The position numbers and the translations under genes are program-made. Shown piece after piece: positions 1-12,059 of a stretch of DNA of 64,000 bases. Source of the DNA: Rallus limicola (taxonomy: Eukaryota > Chordata > Aves > Gruiformes > Rallidae); contig JAKCOZ010000005.1 of the NCBI GenBank assembly GCA_022605955.1, positions 45,746,950 to 45,810,949 of the forward strand, read 5' to 3'. Position 1 is the stretch's first letter. Each line of letters opens with the position of its first letter. The notes below the pieces were generated by a model, which saw only the letters and a list, made by a program, of their open reading frames with translations, was not told the origin of the DNA and did no database searches.

Positions 1-620
1 ATACTCAGCAAAATCCAACAGGGTGTACATGACTAAATAAGCACAGTCACATCCATTGTGATCATTGTTCTTTCTCCTTAATTCTGAGTAATATTTATTA
101 CAGTCTCTGATTAATTAGTATCAGAAGATACGCATGCATCTAAGGAGATCCATGTCTGCCATACAAAGTCTTGCATGGCAGATTGTCATCTATGATTTGG
201 CACAGACCTCTCATTAAAACCAGTATGGAGCACTTGATGAAAGTTAATTTTTCATTCAATCACAACATTGCTACACTTTTCATGTTTGTGATTCAAGTTT
301 GTTGGGCACAGGCAATTTATGAGAAACCTTCATTTTGATGATTCGGTTGCATTTGACAGCAAGACTTTCAGAGAACTTCATGATTAATCTGCACTGAAGT
401 TCTTCATCCCAAAAGTTAAGCCTTCTTTTTAGGGAATGAAGGATGGGACTTAAGTTTGGCTTAGGAGTAGCATTTTTATAAATGGTTTCATAAAGACCCA
501 CACAAAGGATTAAAGGCTAATCATGTCAGAGAACTGATGAGCTTTTATTAAAATAGGCAATATTTGGATTCAAATATTTGTGACAGACATTTACTGCATC
601 ACAATGCATTTTCTTTCCAG

Positions 621-685
621 CCAAAACTTCTTCAGATGAATGACTATTCAGACTGGAGCCAATCTAAATTTAGTGATTTTCTTCT
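621..685 (+). CDS. candidate penultimate coding exon of an unidentified gene
   Basis: Seen: a pyrimidine-rich acceptor (ttctttccag, ending at 620) precedes 65 bp that stay open in one frame, and a good donor (GTGAGC) follows at 686. Read from its first base the exon gives 21 codons, starting PKLLQMNDYSDWSQ and ending SKFSDFL, plus two leftover bases (CT). Those two bases join the first base (A) of the next candidate exon to make a leucine codon, so the phases agree. The peptide is mixed polar and hydrophobic and not low complexity. I do not recognise the protein family. Inference: this is an internal exon of a + strand gene whose earlier exons lie left of the window; I see no good donor in bases 1-600. 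The alternative is chance: 65 bp is short, and one frame in three would match phase anyway. Confidence 0.45.
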
Positions 686-975
686 GTGAGCCACAGAACA
701 CATCTGCAAATCTGTAGTTAGATCTGGAGATCTAGTGTGGACTCTGTGAGGTCAGCTAGTGGTTGATCCACACAGTAGGTCTTCACTCAGTTGGACTCAA
801 GAGTGTTGGTAACTTCCCTCTACTCTGAACAGTTGTCAATTTCCTTAAAATCTGTAATAACATAACATATTTGAGATCTTTGCTTCACAAATTTGCTTGA
901 GTTTAGCCAACATGTTCTAAATGTATTGATGTACTGATAACACATAATGTAATCATTATTATTTTCCTTCCTCAG

Positions 976-1114
976 ACAACCAGGCTACAACCCACAGAAG
1001 GTGGCTTCTGAGATTCTTCTGGACCTCCAGCACTATGTGCAGCATTGCCTTTTAATGTATACAACCCCCGTTGTTTTGTCCAGGCCAATTCTAAATGACA
1101 TCATTGATTTGTGA
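976..1114 (+). CDS. candidate terminal coding exon with stop codon
   Basis: Seen: a strong acceptor (attttccttcctcag, ending at 975) with a branch-point-like tactgat at 932-938. The exon completes a split codon with its first base, then reads 45 codons (beginning QPGYNPQKVASEILLDL, ending SRPILNDIIDL) to TGA at 1112-1114. It lacks an internal start and only makes sense as a spliced 3' exon. With the 65-bp exon before the 290-bp intron it encodes a 67-residue C-terminus. The middle (VASEILLDLQHYVQHCLLM) has helix-like spacing of hydrophobic residues. No domain, signal peptide or membrane segment is evident, and I do not recognise the family. GC is higher than in the flanks. The next AATAAA is at 1710-1715, inside a CR1 copy, so the polyadenylation site is uncertain. 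A pseudogene or chance open frame remains possible. Confidence 0.5.
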
Positions 1115-1593
1115 GAAGAGTACCTAGTAATTAGTTGTTTTTTTAACGGTCATGCCATTTGACATATTAAATGTTGTGCATTACTTAAACAATAGGGTAA
1201 AAATATCAATAGTCTGGTGCCACTGTGTATGGCTCCTTTCCATTAGAGTGCATATATGTGTGAGGCTGTGAATGGTGAGTAATAGGGGACTGTTTCTCTA
1301 TGATATATCTGGTGAAGTCAGCATTAACTACTTGTACAGTAGATCTCTGGGGGTAGATAAAAATTACTATGATTTTATCTTTGTTGGGCTTGATCAGAGG
1401 ATTATTTTCAGCTTTATTTTGAAATTTTTCTGAATTTTACCCTGAGAGATACCTTGAGATGGACCTCCCCTACCATTTATCTCACTGACAACATGCTCAG
1501 TAGCTGTTTTTTTCAGCATTACATTTGCTAATGACAAAGGTTATTTTGGGTCTCTGCTGCTGCTGCTTTCTCTTTTCTTCTTCTTCATCTAGT
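1115..1593 (+). other. possible 3' UTR / downstream flank of the candidate gene
   Basis: AT-rich DNA directly after the candidate stop codon. No canonical AATAAA lies here; the nearest (1710-1715) is in the adjoining CR1. A short (CTG)5 run lies near 1554-1568 and a pyrimidine-rich stretch follows it. Assignment as UTR depends entirely on the exon call. Confidence 0.25.
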
Positions 1594-1886
1594 ACTGCTG
1601 TTTAGCCTGGAGAAAAGATGATGCAAGGGGCAACTAATCCCACTATGAAGGTTATTGGAAGACAGAGCAGGATTCTCCACAGTGGGGCATAGCAGGATGA
1701 ACAAGAGCCAATAAAGAGATTGAAACACAACTCCAACCCCTGAGGTTTTCATGAACGAGATGGACAAAGTCCTGAGAAGCTTGGTCTGAAATAAGTGGCC
1801 TTGCTTTGAGCAGGGTGATGGACTAGAGACCTCCTAAGCTCCCTTCCAACCTGAATCATAGTATGGTACTATGACATTCTGTACAA
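1594..1886 (+). mobile_element. CR1 LINE fragment, 3' end, internally deleted
   Basis: The block opens with the CR1 phrase ctgtttagcctggagaaaag and closes with the 3' UTR signature tggactagagacctcc, cccttccaacctgaat and a decayed ATTCTGTG-type tail. Between them about half of the expected ORF2 C-terminal region is missing, so this is a degenerate copy with an internal deletion. It carries the only AATAAA downstream of the candidate gene tail. Confidence 0.85.
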
Positions 1887-3782
1887 TGATGTACCTGCGG
1901 ATGCTGCCTTGCTGTAAGATGTTGATCCAATGAAAGATACTTACCTTTAACTGATATCACTGTAAAATGGCTTTGTTACCATGAAATGCAATGGCATATG
2001 TAAAAATAGGGTCTTAGTCCCTTCACAGACTTTGGGTCATTAGTTAATTTGATAAACAACACTATATAGAAATGGTCCCTAGGGTCCCTAAGCTGTTAGA
2101 TTTTCCTTAGGCCATCAGACCTATAAATCCTACTGTATCTTTATACAAGTGAGAAGGAAACAAACAGTGCACATTTCAACTTCCTGAGATCTCAAGATGA
2201 TCACCCTTTTACTTGAGAAGTAGAAATGTTTTATACAAATGGTCATTTAGACCTCACCTAGCTTTGGGTTATTTCTTTAAAAATATCACATTACTAAGAG
2301 AACTTGCCTTCAATAAGGTTTTTGTATTATGGGGAAAAGTTATTTACAAGCTTGGTGGGTTCCCTTTTGAAGTCATTTGTCTTTTTGAGGGGGGAAGTGG
2401 AGCTGGCCTTTGAAGAGTCTCATTTCATCTTGCATCTCTCTCTTTGAAGTACACTTTACCTGTGGGCATTCCCTGTGGAAAATCTCTCATTGTTCATGGG
2501 TCTCCTAAGAAAATATTCCCCAGAGGCACACTTCCCTGAAGAATAATTTACCTTGGAGATACAAGCAGTGATGTATTTTTCATCCTTGCCAATAGCAGGT
2601 AGAGTCTAGTTACACCAACAGTGCAAAATAATTTATAAAGAAAATATAGATGATTGTTAGTTTAATATGTAGAGGGCAGTTGCATAACACATGGAGTGTC
2701 CAAATCTTGATAAACTCAGCTGCCTTAATGCTACTGAAAAATTATAAAATATTTCAGTAGCAGTATTCTGCCTTCAGACAGCCCTAATTTATTTTGAGTC
2801 TTTGTTGCTGAAATCTTCTCATTCTTATTTTCTCCCAGAAGAAATTCTCTGAAAGCCTGAAGAAAATCTCATCAGCCACTTGCAGGCCTGGTGGTGTTCA
2901 AAGATAGCCATTCTGAGTTCAATAAGAACCAAGAAAAGGTACTTCCTTATCTTTAAAGAATTGTTACTAATTTTTTTTTGTTATAAAACTTCAGCAAGCA
3001 GAAAAGTAAACCTTTCTTTACAGCTCAGTGCTCATTGAGGTCTAGTACCTCAGTGAGGTTGCAAACTACAAATTAGGAACATAAACACAAACAGCCACAC
3101 CTATGGTCCATAAAAGCTTTTCAACCATTAAAGCAGCACTACTTCTTCTCTACCCTACCATTGCCTAATTTCAAAGGCATAATAAAGGGTAATTGCTATG
3201 CATACAGAATCAGCTCCAGGCATAACCAAAACAAGCAACTGACTTGGACAGCAAATTTCCAGAAATGAAAAAGAGCCATGGCCCTGCTCCCTATTATGCC
3301 TTAGAAAGCCAAGCTGGTTGCTGCAGCTGCATCAAGGTGCATGCTACACAGGTGATGGGGGCAAGTGGGAGCCCTCCCAGAGGCAGGAATTGTTGCCCCA
3401 AGACTTCTTATCCCTCTAGCAGCAGAAAGAGCAGTGAAACTGACCTTGTGTGTTTCCTCTTAGTTCCTCATTTCTCTTTCTTCTTCATCCAGGTGTGGCC
3501 TATTTTTGGTCATGTCCCACAACTTACTCTGAAGGGGTGCAGTGCTGGAAGCCTACAACCAGTTCAGTACACTACTTATATTCCTAAGCATTGACTTAAT
3601 TTAGTCTTTGCTAGCAACAAGCCTACCATTTTACAGACCTCCTGGGTCACTAGGAAATCTATGGTAGATTCAGGATTGCTGCAGAAGCATCAGATTAAAT
3701 TCTCACATTTCATTCTGAATGCAAAGAGAAAGGCGAAGTGGATTGCAGTGGATATTATAGCATCCACAGTTTGTAGTTTGTT

Positions 3783-3798
3783 TATATATATATATATA
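3783..3798. repeat. (TA)8 microsatellite
   Basis: Eight perfect TA units in AT-rich DNA. Confidence 0.9.
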
Positions 3799-4247
3799 AA
3801 CATATATTTCTAAAACTTCAATTACGTCTGAAAATAGAGGATTCTGACAGGAGATAAGAGCTCAGTCGACTTGAGTGCTTCCTTTTAAAATTATGTAACT
3901 GATTTGGGTAAAGATAGTATGATATTTCCCATTGCACTATATTTAAGTATTAATGGATTTTTCCTGTGAAATCTCTATCTCTCTTCTGCAAGGCAACCTT
4001 TGGCCATCTTACTTGTTTGATATTATAGTCCTTTCCATGGCAACAGATTGTGATGTCATGCATGGACAGATTATGAGGTCAAAAAGTGCCCAAGATGGAG
4101 TGTGAGGAAGAAGTAGGAAAGATTCTAAAACTGCATAAACACTTTTTAAAGTATTTAAAAGGAGTGGGAAACATGTTTAGAGTAAATGTAATAATTATTT
4201 AACTTAACTTGTTAAAGAGGCTTTGTGGTTGAGTCAACCCTAAGTAG

Positions 4248-4262
4248 TAATAATAATAATAA
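4248..4262. repeat. (TAA)5 microsatellite
   Basis: Five perfect TAA units. Confidence 0.85.
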
Positions 4263-5495
4263 AGAAACATTTGCAAAGATCATAGCACTGTCAAACAACA
4301 GAGCTTTATATGTTATATACATAATATCAATTCCATTTTATCATTGCCTATGCAGAAATTTTTATAAAAATTACTTCATCAACAATGACACTTGAATTTA
4401 TGCAAGCAATGGGCACACAAATGAAAAACATAGGTGTGGATTTGCCTTTGCAGTCTACAGTCTAGTTTGTGATTGATAATTCAACTCAACAAAACACAGG
4501 GCATCAGCTGAGGGCTACCAGGTACCTCAGACTCTATCTTAAATTATGTTTTCTCCCTCTTAACTGAGATCATCAAGCTGGAGAATAGGGAGCTCTAGTA
4601 AATCTTCTGCTCAATCTTCATCCCTTCCAGCCATATTCTGCAGTTTCATACATTCATGTCCATGTGCTCAGACCTTACACAATGATGTACATAGATGTAA
4701 AAAACTTTCTCTGCCTTATTTCTTTGTGTGGACCTGCTGTCCCAATGGTTAAGACAACCTTGATTTTTTTTAATTCCTTAAACATATTGAGCATGATTTA
4801 AGAGGATGATTCCCATTTTAAATACAATTTCATTATATTATGGACTCTCTTAATTAAGTATAGAAATTGGGGAGAGGAGGAGAGATCTATTAAATGAACA
4901 GAAACATGTTTTAACAGAACACAAATTTATATCTGGAACTAATTTATGCAGGATTTTGTAAGGTTGAGAAGGCTATAAAATTTCTAGAAATTATGATGCA
5001 ATTTAAAAAACCAAATCTAGTCACAATCTTCAATTCAAAAAGTAGCTAAACTGCTAGTCGCATGACTGGGAGAAAAAAGTCAGCCTTAGTTGTTTTCTTA
5101 CATTTTTCTCCAGAGATGTACTATTGATTCCTGTTGGAGAGAGAATACTGTGCTGCAAGGAGCTCTGGTCTGTCTGAGGATGTAAACTTTTGTGTTTACC
5201 CTGGCTGTGATAAATGCTGAAAAGCCTGAAATCAAAGGGGTTATACTACTATGGATTGATTGTACTTTCATAATAAAGTCCATCCTAGTTAAATAAAGAG
5301 ATCACCAAGTTCCAATGAATTCAAATTTAAACTGTGTCTATAAACATAACATTGTTTACATCTTTCATTTATGATAACATTTCAACTAAAGTTGTTCTAA
5401 AATTGCTCTGCTTTTGCACCATGTCATAAAATGGAAGCATATATTACATTAAGCAGTAAGGAGCTGTATCTCATTTAAAACACATAACCACATAA

Positions 5496-5537
5496 TTTCA
5501 TAGATATATATCTATATATAGATATATATCTATGAAA
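5496..5537. repeat. perfect 42-bp AT-rich palindrome without spacer
   Basis: The 42 bases equal their own reverse complement, with the centre between 5516 and 5517. Each arm starts TTTCATAGATATATATC. Beyond the perfect part a further ATG/CAT pair matches after two mismatches, so the outer symmetry reaches 5491-5542. It is mostly alternating TA/GATA and could extrude as a cruciform. Confidence 0.95.
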
Positions 5538-7359
5538 CAATGAAATTGCCCCAAAATTAAAACCCTCCTGGCAGTGTATTTGTAAACACAATCAGCCCAT
5601 AATCCAATAAAGAGACTCTGCTTTGAATTAATGTGAATTGCTTCTCTATTCTGCCTTTACAAATATAACTTTTCATCTGAACTTCCTCACTCCCTCTCTT
5701 TGTTTCACTAAAAATAATTGTAGTGATTTTCTTCCTCACTTGTAAACAGCAGAGGAAACATTTGAAAAGTAGAATAAAATAGAGGTGGAAAAAAAAATAA
5801 CAGAATAAAAGCAGCAGATATGATTCCTTTTATACCTGCAAATAGAAAAAGCAAATCTAATTTCTCATAACTTTTGGCATGAAACACTCTGCATTTTAAA
5901 AAGAAACCATCACTTCAATCATTTTTTATGATTCTGATAATGAAAATGAAAGCTAGATTGTTAAATTGAAAGTGCAATAATTTTATATATAGATAAAAAA
6001 GAAACCATTTCTTTAATTTCTCTAATTTAAAACAAAATTTTCCAAATGCCAACCATTTAGTTATAATTCATTAACCTTCCATGCAACAATATTTGTTACA
6101 AAAGCAAACCTTAAGATATACAGATGCAAATGAAATATTTAGAGGTTAATCTTTGAACAAGACAGGAATTCAAAGGGAGATGCTGGGTTTGTAATATTTA
6201 CTTAAGTGAGTTAAAAAAAGGAGAGAAAGAAGATCTTATTCTCAATACAAAGTACCAAGAATATTGCAGGTAAATAGAAGACTGATAAACCTGAAATACT
6301 CAACTACAATGTTTTTTTTCCACTTAGTATGTGTTTTTCTTAAAGTTTCCAGAAATTTAGTGATACTGACAACAGTTCGGGGAAACTGCAAAGAAAACAT
6401 TTCTTATTTGTGAGGATTTTTATTTTTATGTCTAAAAAATTCTGAAAAATTCTGAGTCAGCTATTAAACTTTGTCTGCTAGACATGATAACTATATAGAC
6501 CAGATGGTATCAATTCCAGTTTCCTGCCTGGTGCTAGCACAATCTTTACTTATTCTCTCAATGGAATGTTATTTATCTGATCTTCTTAAGCTGGTGGGTT
6601 CAGAAATAAAAGTTTGCTTAAGTGGATACAGAATAGATGCTCCCTCATGCTGCAAGGAAATCACATCAATAATATTTGTTCTTCTATCTCATAATTTGCA
6701 GCAAGAATATAGTCTCTTTTCAGTATTCCTTGCCCTAGAAAATTCTACCTTGACACCTGCTGGTCCCATAGAAGTCAGTGGCCAATCCTCACTGATTTCA
6801 GTATCATTGTGATACCGTGGTATCAACCCTGAAATCCGATTTAAGATCTCAAGGAGTGAGGATGGGAGGATGCATAAGGATTGGAGTTGTATACTCAGAT
6901 CTCCTCCTTCTCTGTCCATCATGCTGCAGAGGATGACTTAGACAAATAAGACAGGAAGATGATAGTCAAGGTGTCAGACAAACAGGCAAATAGCAAAGGC
7001 TGTGGGAACTGAGGACTCAAATACTGCAGGTACCAAAAGCCCAGAATTTAGGAAACAGTTGGAGTATTTAGCAGACTCTTGTGTCTCCTCTTAAGCAGGT
7101 TTGAACATGGTACCACTGCAGATCCTCCCCAAATATACAAAGCTACACTGGGGTGGCAGGATGTGCTGACAGGTCTGTGAAGTGAATTACACATCTTTAG
7201 CTCTGTGTTGTCGAAAAAACCTGGAGCATATTTACTGTCATCAAGAAAGACTCTGTTTTTTGAAAATTATTTCCTAAGTCAAGCCTTATTTCTAATGAAA
7301 GTCACAGGGCTAAAGCAAGAAGTTACCATCAGGGCAAGCTGCAAGGCCGAAGGCCTGAG

Positions 7360-7760
7360 AAGGGAGCTTGGCTGTGTACTTTCTGTGCATGGAGGGATCT
7401 GAGGAAGCAAATGCAGCACAGGGCAAATGGGCATCACCTGCAGTGTCAGTGCCAGTCATGACAGTGCTGTCCTTTTCAATCAACCCCTCAGTTCGCATGC
7501 TTAACCCCTCCCAGACAGACCATGAGGCAGTCCTTGCTCTCCATCCCACACCTCACTCCACATCAGGTGAGATCAGTCCTATTACCTGCAGACTGTTCTC
7601 ATTACCCCAGACCAAGAAGAAGCCATGTTGCATCCCATGGGCCGAGGCATGCCCCATGGCTCCGGCAGGCCAGCCAGAGGATATCCCGGGCTCCCCTTGC
7701 CCAGCACAAAGCAGGGAACCGTAGACGATCCACCTTCCCTACTCTGCTCCTTCCCCCTCC
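7360..7760. other. locally GC-richer patch, no gene assigned
   Basis: This stretch is clearly richer in G and C than its surroundings and has overlapping open frames of 118 and 104 codons on +, and one of 79 codons on -. Several frames are open at once because stop codons are rarer in GC-rich DNA. CpG remains scarce, so it is not a CpG island. I see no protein-family motif. Confidence 0.5.
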
Positions 7761-7899
7761 AGATCCACTGGCCTTCTCCTCTCCTCCAGTGACTTCAGAT
7801 CAGAGACAGACTATTTCTTTAAATCCTTTGGCTTAGATTGGTTGCAGGCCTCTGAGATTCTGTGGCCAAAACTAAAGCCAGGGACAATTCCTGAACAAG

Positions 7900-8190
7900 T
7901 AAGCTCACAATGCCCTGTTTATTTATACAACACAAATGATTGAAATCATTATGCCCCAGACTAGAGGGACCTATTTATAAACAGCATCTTAAAATGAGCA
8001 ATATAGCAGGACTCTCCAGTGCTTCACAACAAGCGCCAGCCCCATCCCCCCATCTCCACTATAAAGCTCCGAGGCCATTCTGACTTGCCACATGAAAGAT
8101 GCATTCCTCGCCTGTTAAATTAAAATCTAATCATATTCTGAAGTAAACAAGGCACAAAGAACACTCTCAAAATTACGGGATGAAAACCAG
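7900..8190. promoter_or_regulatory. candidate conserved non-coding element
   Basis: Inference from texture only: a block of non-repetitive DNA with dense homeobox- and MEF2-like AT cores (ctatttataaac, aaattaaaatctaatca) and an internal CpG, flanked by ordinary sequence. Neither conservation nor activity can be tested from the sequence alone. Confidence 0.25.
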
Positions 8191-8984
8191 CAACACTAAG
8201 GACCAAACTACCCCCCCAGAACTATCCTACAGCTCCTTGACAAGTGCAATCAGTTAAACATTTGAGCGCTCAACAACAGCCACCCCACCAGACGTTTGAT
8301 CTGCCTGATATTCCACCCTCTTTCATAAATTATGGATCTTCAGATCTGCATGTCCTCCATGTTTGTGATGGCTGGTCTCCAACAGAGAGGAGGCTTTGGA
8401 AGAAGTGGATATTTCTCTCAAAACACTTAAATTACTCCTATGTTTCTGTCTATACAAAGCAGATCTGGAACTAGTTAAGTGGGCATCAATTGCATTTGGA
8501 GCTTTGGAAGGAATAACTTTTGCTTTTCATCCTCCTCAGACACTCATCCAACCTAAACAAAATGTGAGATCTAAACAGCAGCCTCACAATTTGGTGCCAT
8601 CTGGATATTTGACTTGCAGCAGCACCCTTTGACTCTTGAACTGCTCATACCATGGTCAATAACCACATGCAAGGGAACAAGCTGGAGTTGTGAGATGGTG
8701 GTAAATCCTACAGGAAGCCAGAGGCTGGCTTTTCAACCTGTCACATGCACTCTTGGATCAACATCGGTGACAGGTCCCTTACAGATCTCATGAATCAAAA
8801 GTGTTGGATGATTATTCGGGCTGTATATTTCTTATAATCTTAATAGTTTACTTAACTGTGGTAATCACTATGATTCCTTGATATTATTAGAATTTAAGAA
8901 TTAATAAGGCCTATCACCTCCATGTTGCTTTGCATTTTTCTCTTCAGAGTGGAGAACAAGCATTAACTAATTGCTCTTCAGAAA

Positions 8985-9132
8985 AACATGTTTATTATCA
9001 CAATTTTATGAGGTGGAAACTAGGAGCTTAAATAACTTGCCTCGAGTCATTCAATAAGTTACACTGGTATTAAAATTTAGGACTTGTTGGCTGCCAGCCC
9101 TACTTTTTGACCACTGGACCACTCAGCTTCTT
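8985..9132 (+). mobile_element. MIR-type SINE fragment (ancient, decayed)
   Basis: The block follows the order of the mammalian-wide interspersed repeat 3' half. It has a degenerate ATGAGG.GGAAACT segment, AACTTGCCTCGAGTCAT (matching the AACTTGCCCAAGGTCA landmark), a TAAGTTACACTGG.A.TAAAATTTAGGA segment and a closing GACCACTGGACCACTC. MIR predates the amniote split, so a decayed copy is plausible in a bird. A related CORE-SINE is the main alternative. Confidence 0.7.
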
Positions 9133-12059
9133 ATTATAAGAATTTAATTTACTTGGCAGAGAATACATCTTTCATGTGGTAAGCCCTATATTGCTATTCT
9201 AATGGAGTTGACGGAAGGTGAGAAGTCCAGCAGATCTTATTGTGAACTGATGAAGAGTCACAACATGGTGATTCTGTTTAAAGAACTTGATCTAATAGAT
9301 GATCACTTCTACTCACTAAAAAAAGAGCCTTGTTTCAAAATGTGGATACTCACAGGCAAGTGTCTAAATTTATATTAAGCCATCTAGAGAAAAAAAAATT
9401 GAAATCTAAGGAAACTGTTATTTTAAGATCTATTTCTTACATATTACATAAAAATTCATGGAAAATTTTGGCTCCTTAATACAACTGCATTTTTCACTCA
9501 GTCTACTCTTGGTCTGAGTTCTTGCCTATATTTTTTGCTGTGATACTCTTCTGAAACTACACTTTACCTTTAACACAGACTTCTAAAAAGCTGGTGCTAC
9601 AATACAGACAAGGGCACATGCGTGTGTCTGTGTGCATGCGTGCGCACATGACAGCAGCAACTATATAGATAGAAATACATTTTCATGCATCTGTTTTTCA
9701 ACAGGTTAATCTAATATATTAATAAGGAAAGTTCTGTAAGTACTGAAAATCAGTGAATCAGTGCTCACCATCTGGAGGTGAGGAAAGCAAGATATCTCTG
9801 TGTATATGTGTTTGCATATACACATGTGAGATAAAAATCACTTTTTGGACTAACACATCTCCAGACATAACCACCCCTCCTGGATTAGGGCCTCCAATGT
9901 AATGTAGGCTCATGAAGAATTCATATACAGCCATGTGAGCTTTGTAAACATTTCATTCCAACTCCAAGGCAGAACTGTGCAGGTATACTATAGATTCACC
10001 AGTAAATAAAGATGTTGTCTTTTATTTTCCCCTGGAATAATTGTCAAAATATAAACAAACAAAGGCAAAGGGTCAAAAGGATGGTAATGACCATTATGTG
10101 ACTGTCTTGAGGTCTGAAGAAAGAACAAAATCTGCATCTGAACACAGACTGGTTCGTGCAACAGAAAATGAACACAGTGTTTTTCTACAGTTTTTCTTCT
10201 ACAGTTTTTTCTACAGAGATCCAAGAAAAGAAAGATCATTGCCATTAGTGGGAAAAAACCTTGATGATACAAGACACTTTAAAAATAGTGAGGAACAAGA
10301 CTGAGAACTTGATATGAATGAAATCTTATGCCAGCGGTTTCAGTTTGCAAGACTGAGGAAAACAGCTATTACTGAAAATGTATTCTGACGTGTAAAACTC
10401 ACTGCTAAAATCACCTAACAAAATACAAAAAATGCCACATACAGCAATACATTTTAATTATTTTTGTGTGCCACAGATACGGTCAAAAGCTCAGTAAAAG
10501 TGATTTCTTTAAACTCCAGAATGGTTTACTGACATCTCACCTCATTTAAACTGTTTTATTTAGACATAAGTTGTTTAATTTACTTAACTCTTTGTCATTG
10601 CGGATCAGCACTGCAGTAGTAACCTAGACAGGACAAAATTCCTCGTCCACTCCCCTACACCACATATAATTTATATTCACAAGTATGGAAGGTCAAGGCT
10701 GGTGATTGCTCCACACAATTTCTTAAATTCCCTGTAGCAGAAAATCTTCCTACTGCCATGCACCATTTCCTTGGAACCACGCTGCCTTTGCTTGGGCTTT
10801 TGAGAGAATGTTACTCCTGTCACCTGCAAGGGTGGGGAAGAATCTAACTCCTGTGGGTTTGCAGCATCTGGTTCCATTTCTGGTTCTTTTCCAGTGTTTC
10901 TGTGTCTCCAAAACTATTCCTGTGACAAAAATCCTGATGATAGTTCCAGTCATTTTTACGTATACTATATTCCCTTACATGCCTGATACAAATGAAGAAG
11001 ATGACCTGGTGTCTTTACCACAGGGATCTTGAATTCAGCTGACACAAGTGCAAATGAAGTCTGTAGGCATCCTGATCTAAACACAAATTCAGGTTTCCTA
11101 CAGGGCCCATATGAAGAGCAGATCCAGAAGAGGGATAGTACTGACACAGCATTTCCCTTTCCTCTGTATTGGATGCTAAGACTGTTTAGTACTCCTAACT
11201 TACCATTTTTGCCAGGAAATTTGAACCCAAACTATGCTTTCAGCTATACATGTAAATCATGGTGGGGTTATATGAACAAAAACAAGAGCAAAACTTAGAC
11301 CACAGATTTTCCAGGGAAAAACAAGTGCTGCATTTCAGGCAATTAGGAGCAGTAAAGTAAACATTTAGTCACCATTGACTCATGAGCTGAAAAACACAGT
11401 AGTCAATTACAGCTTTCGGCAGCAATAATTAATATGGTGTTGATGAAAACTGTGTTTTTCACTCAACATACAAAGCTATTCCAGGTAATTAAATGTAACC
11501 TCATCTATATGTAATTTGTCTTTAATCTGCACATGATACAGTATTTCAACCTCATATCCTGTATTCTGGAGGGAAAATGATATAGGAACATTACCTAAAG
11601 CATATACCAAATAACCCCAAAATGATTTGTTTACATTTAAAACTATATCACACTTTATGATTAAATATTTGACTATGAAAAGGTTTGTAATTTAATCATT
11701 TACACAATCTTTCTTACATTACTCTTTATGTCTGATTTATGGAAATAAAGGAAGAGATCGATTTTAACCATGTAGACCACATAGACATTTACTTCTTTTG
11801 TATGTTTTAACATTCTGGGGCCTTTCCAGAGGCATTATATAGAAAGAAAAGATTGGTCTTGCCATTTCTTATGAAGGACTTGTGGTATTGTGAAGATTCT
11901 GAATACAGAAAGAGGTCTTACATGCAAAGTAGTCTTTAGTATACTGTATTGACCTGATTTTGCAAACCACAGGTTATCTGTATTTCTCACTGAAGCTAAT
12001 GGAACTTGAAATGCACCTCTGAAAATTAATGTTTATCACTGCCCTCGAAGTCACTGTTT
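9133..12059. other. unique intergenic DNA
   Basis: AT-rich, no gene recognised. It holds an alternating purine-pyrimidine tract at 9629-9650 and a short triplicated tttttctacag motif at 10179-10216. Short open frames on both strands (up to 94 codons) show no recognisable domain. Confidence 0.6.
9629..9650. repeat. 22-bp alternating purine-pyrimidine tract
   Basis: Strict Y-R alternation rich in TG/CG steps. With the preceding alternating run from 9614 it forms a 37-bp block broken only at 9627-9629. This is the classic composition for Z-DNA. Confidence 0.7.

Larger units (their letters stand above)
1887..8984. other. unique AT-rich intergenic DNA
   Basis: No gene or interspersed repeat recognised apart from the items listed separately: TA and TAA microsatellites, the 42-bp palindrome, a locally GC-richer patch at about 7360-7760 and a conserved-looking block at 7900-8190. 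All open frames are short (118 codons at most) and overlap in several frames, as expected by chance. Confidence 0.6.

Noticed and set aside
7368..7836. Overlapping 118- and 104-codon + frames as a gene
   Set aside because: Simultaneously open frames on both strands in a GC-richer patch, Pro/Ser-rich composition, no CpG island, no splice partners.
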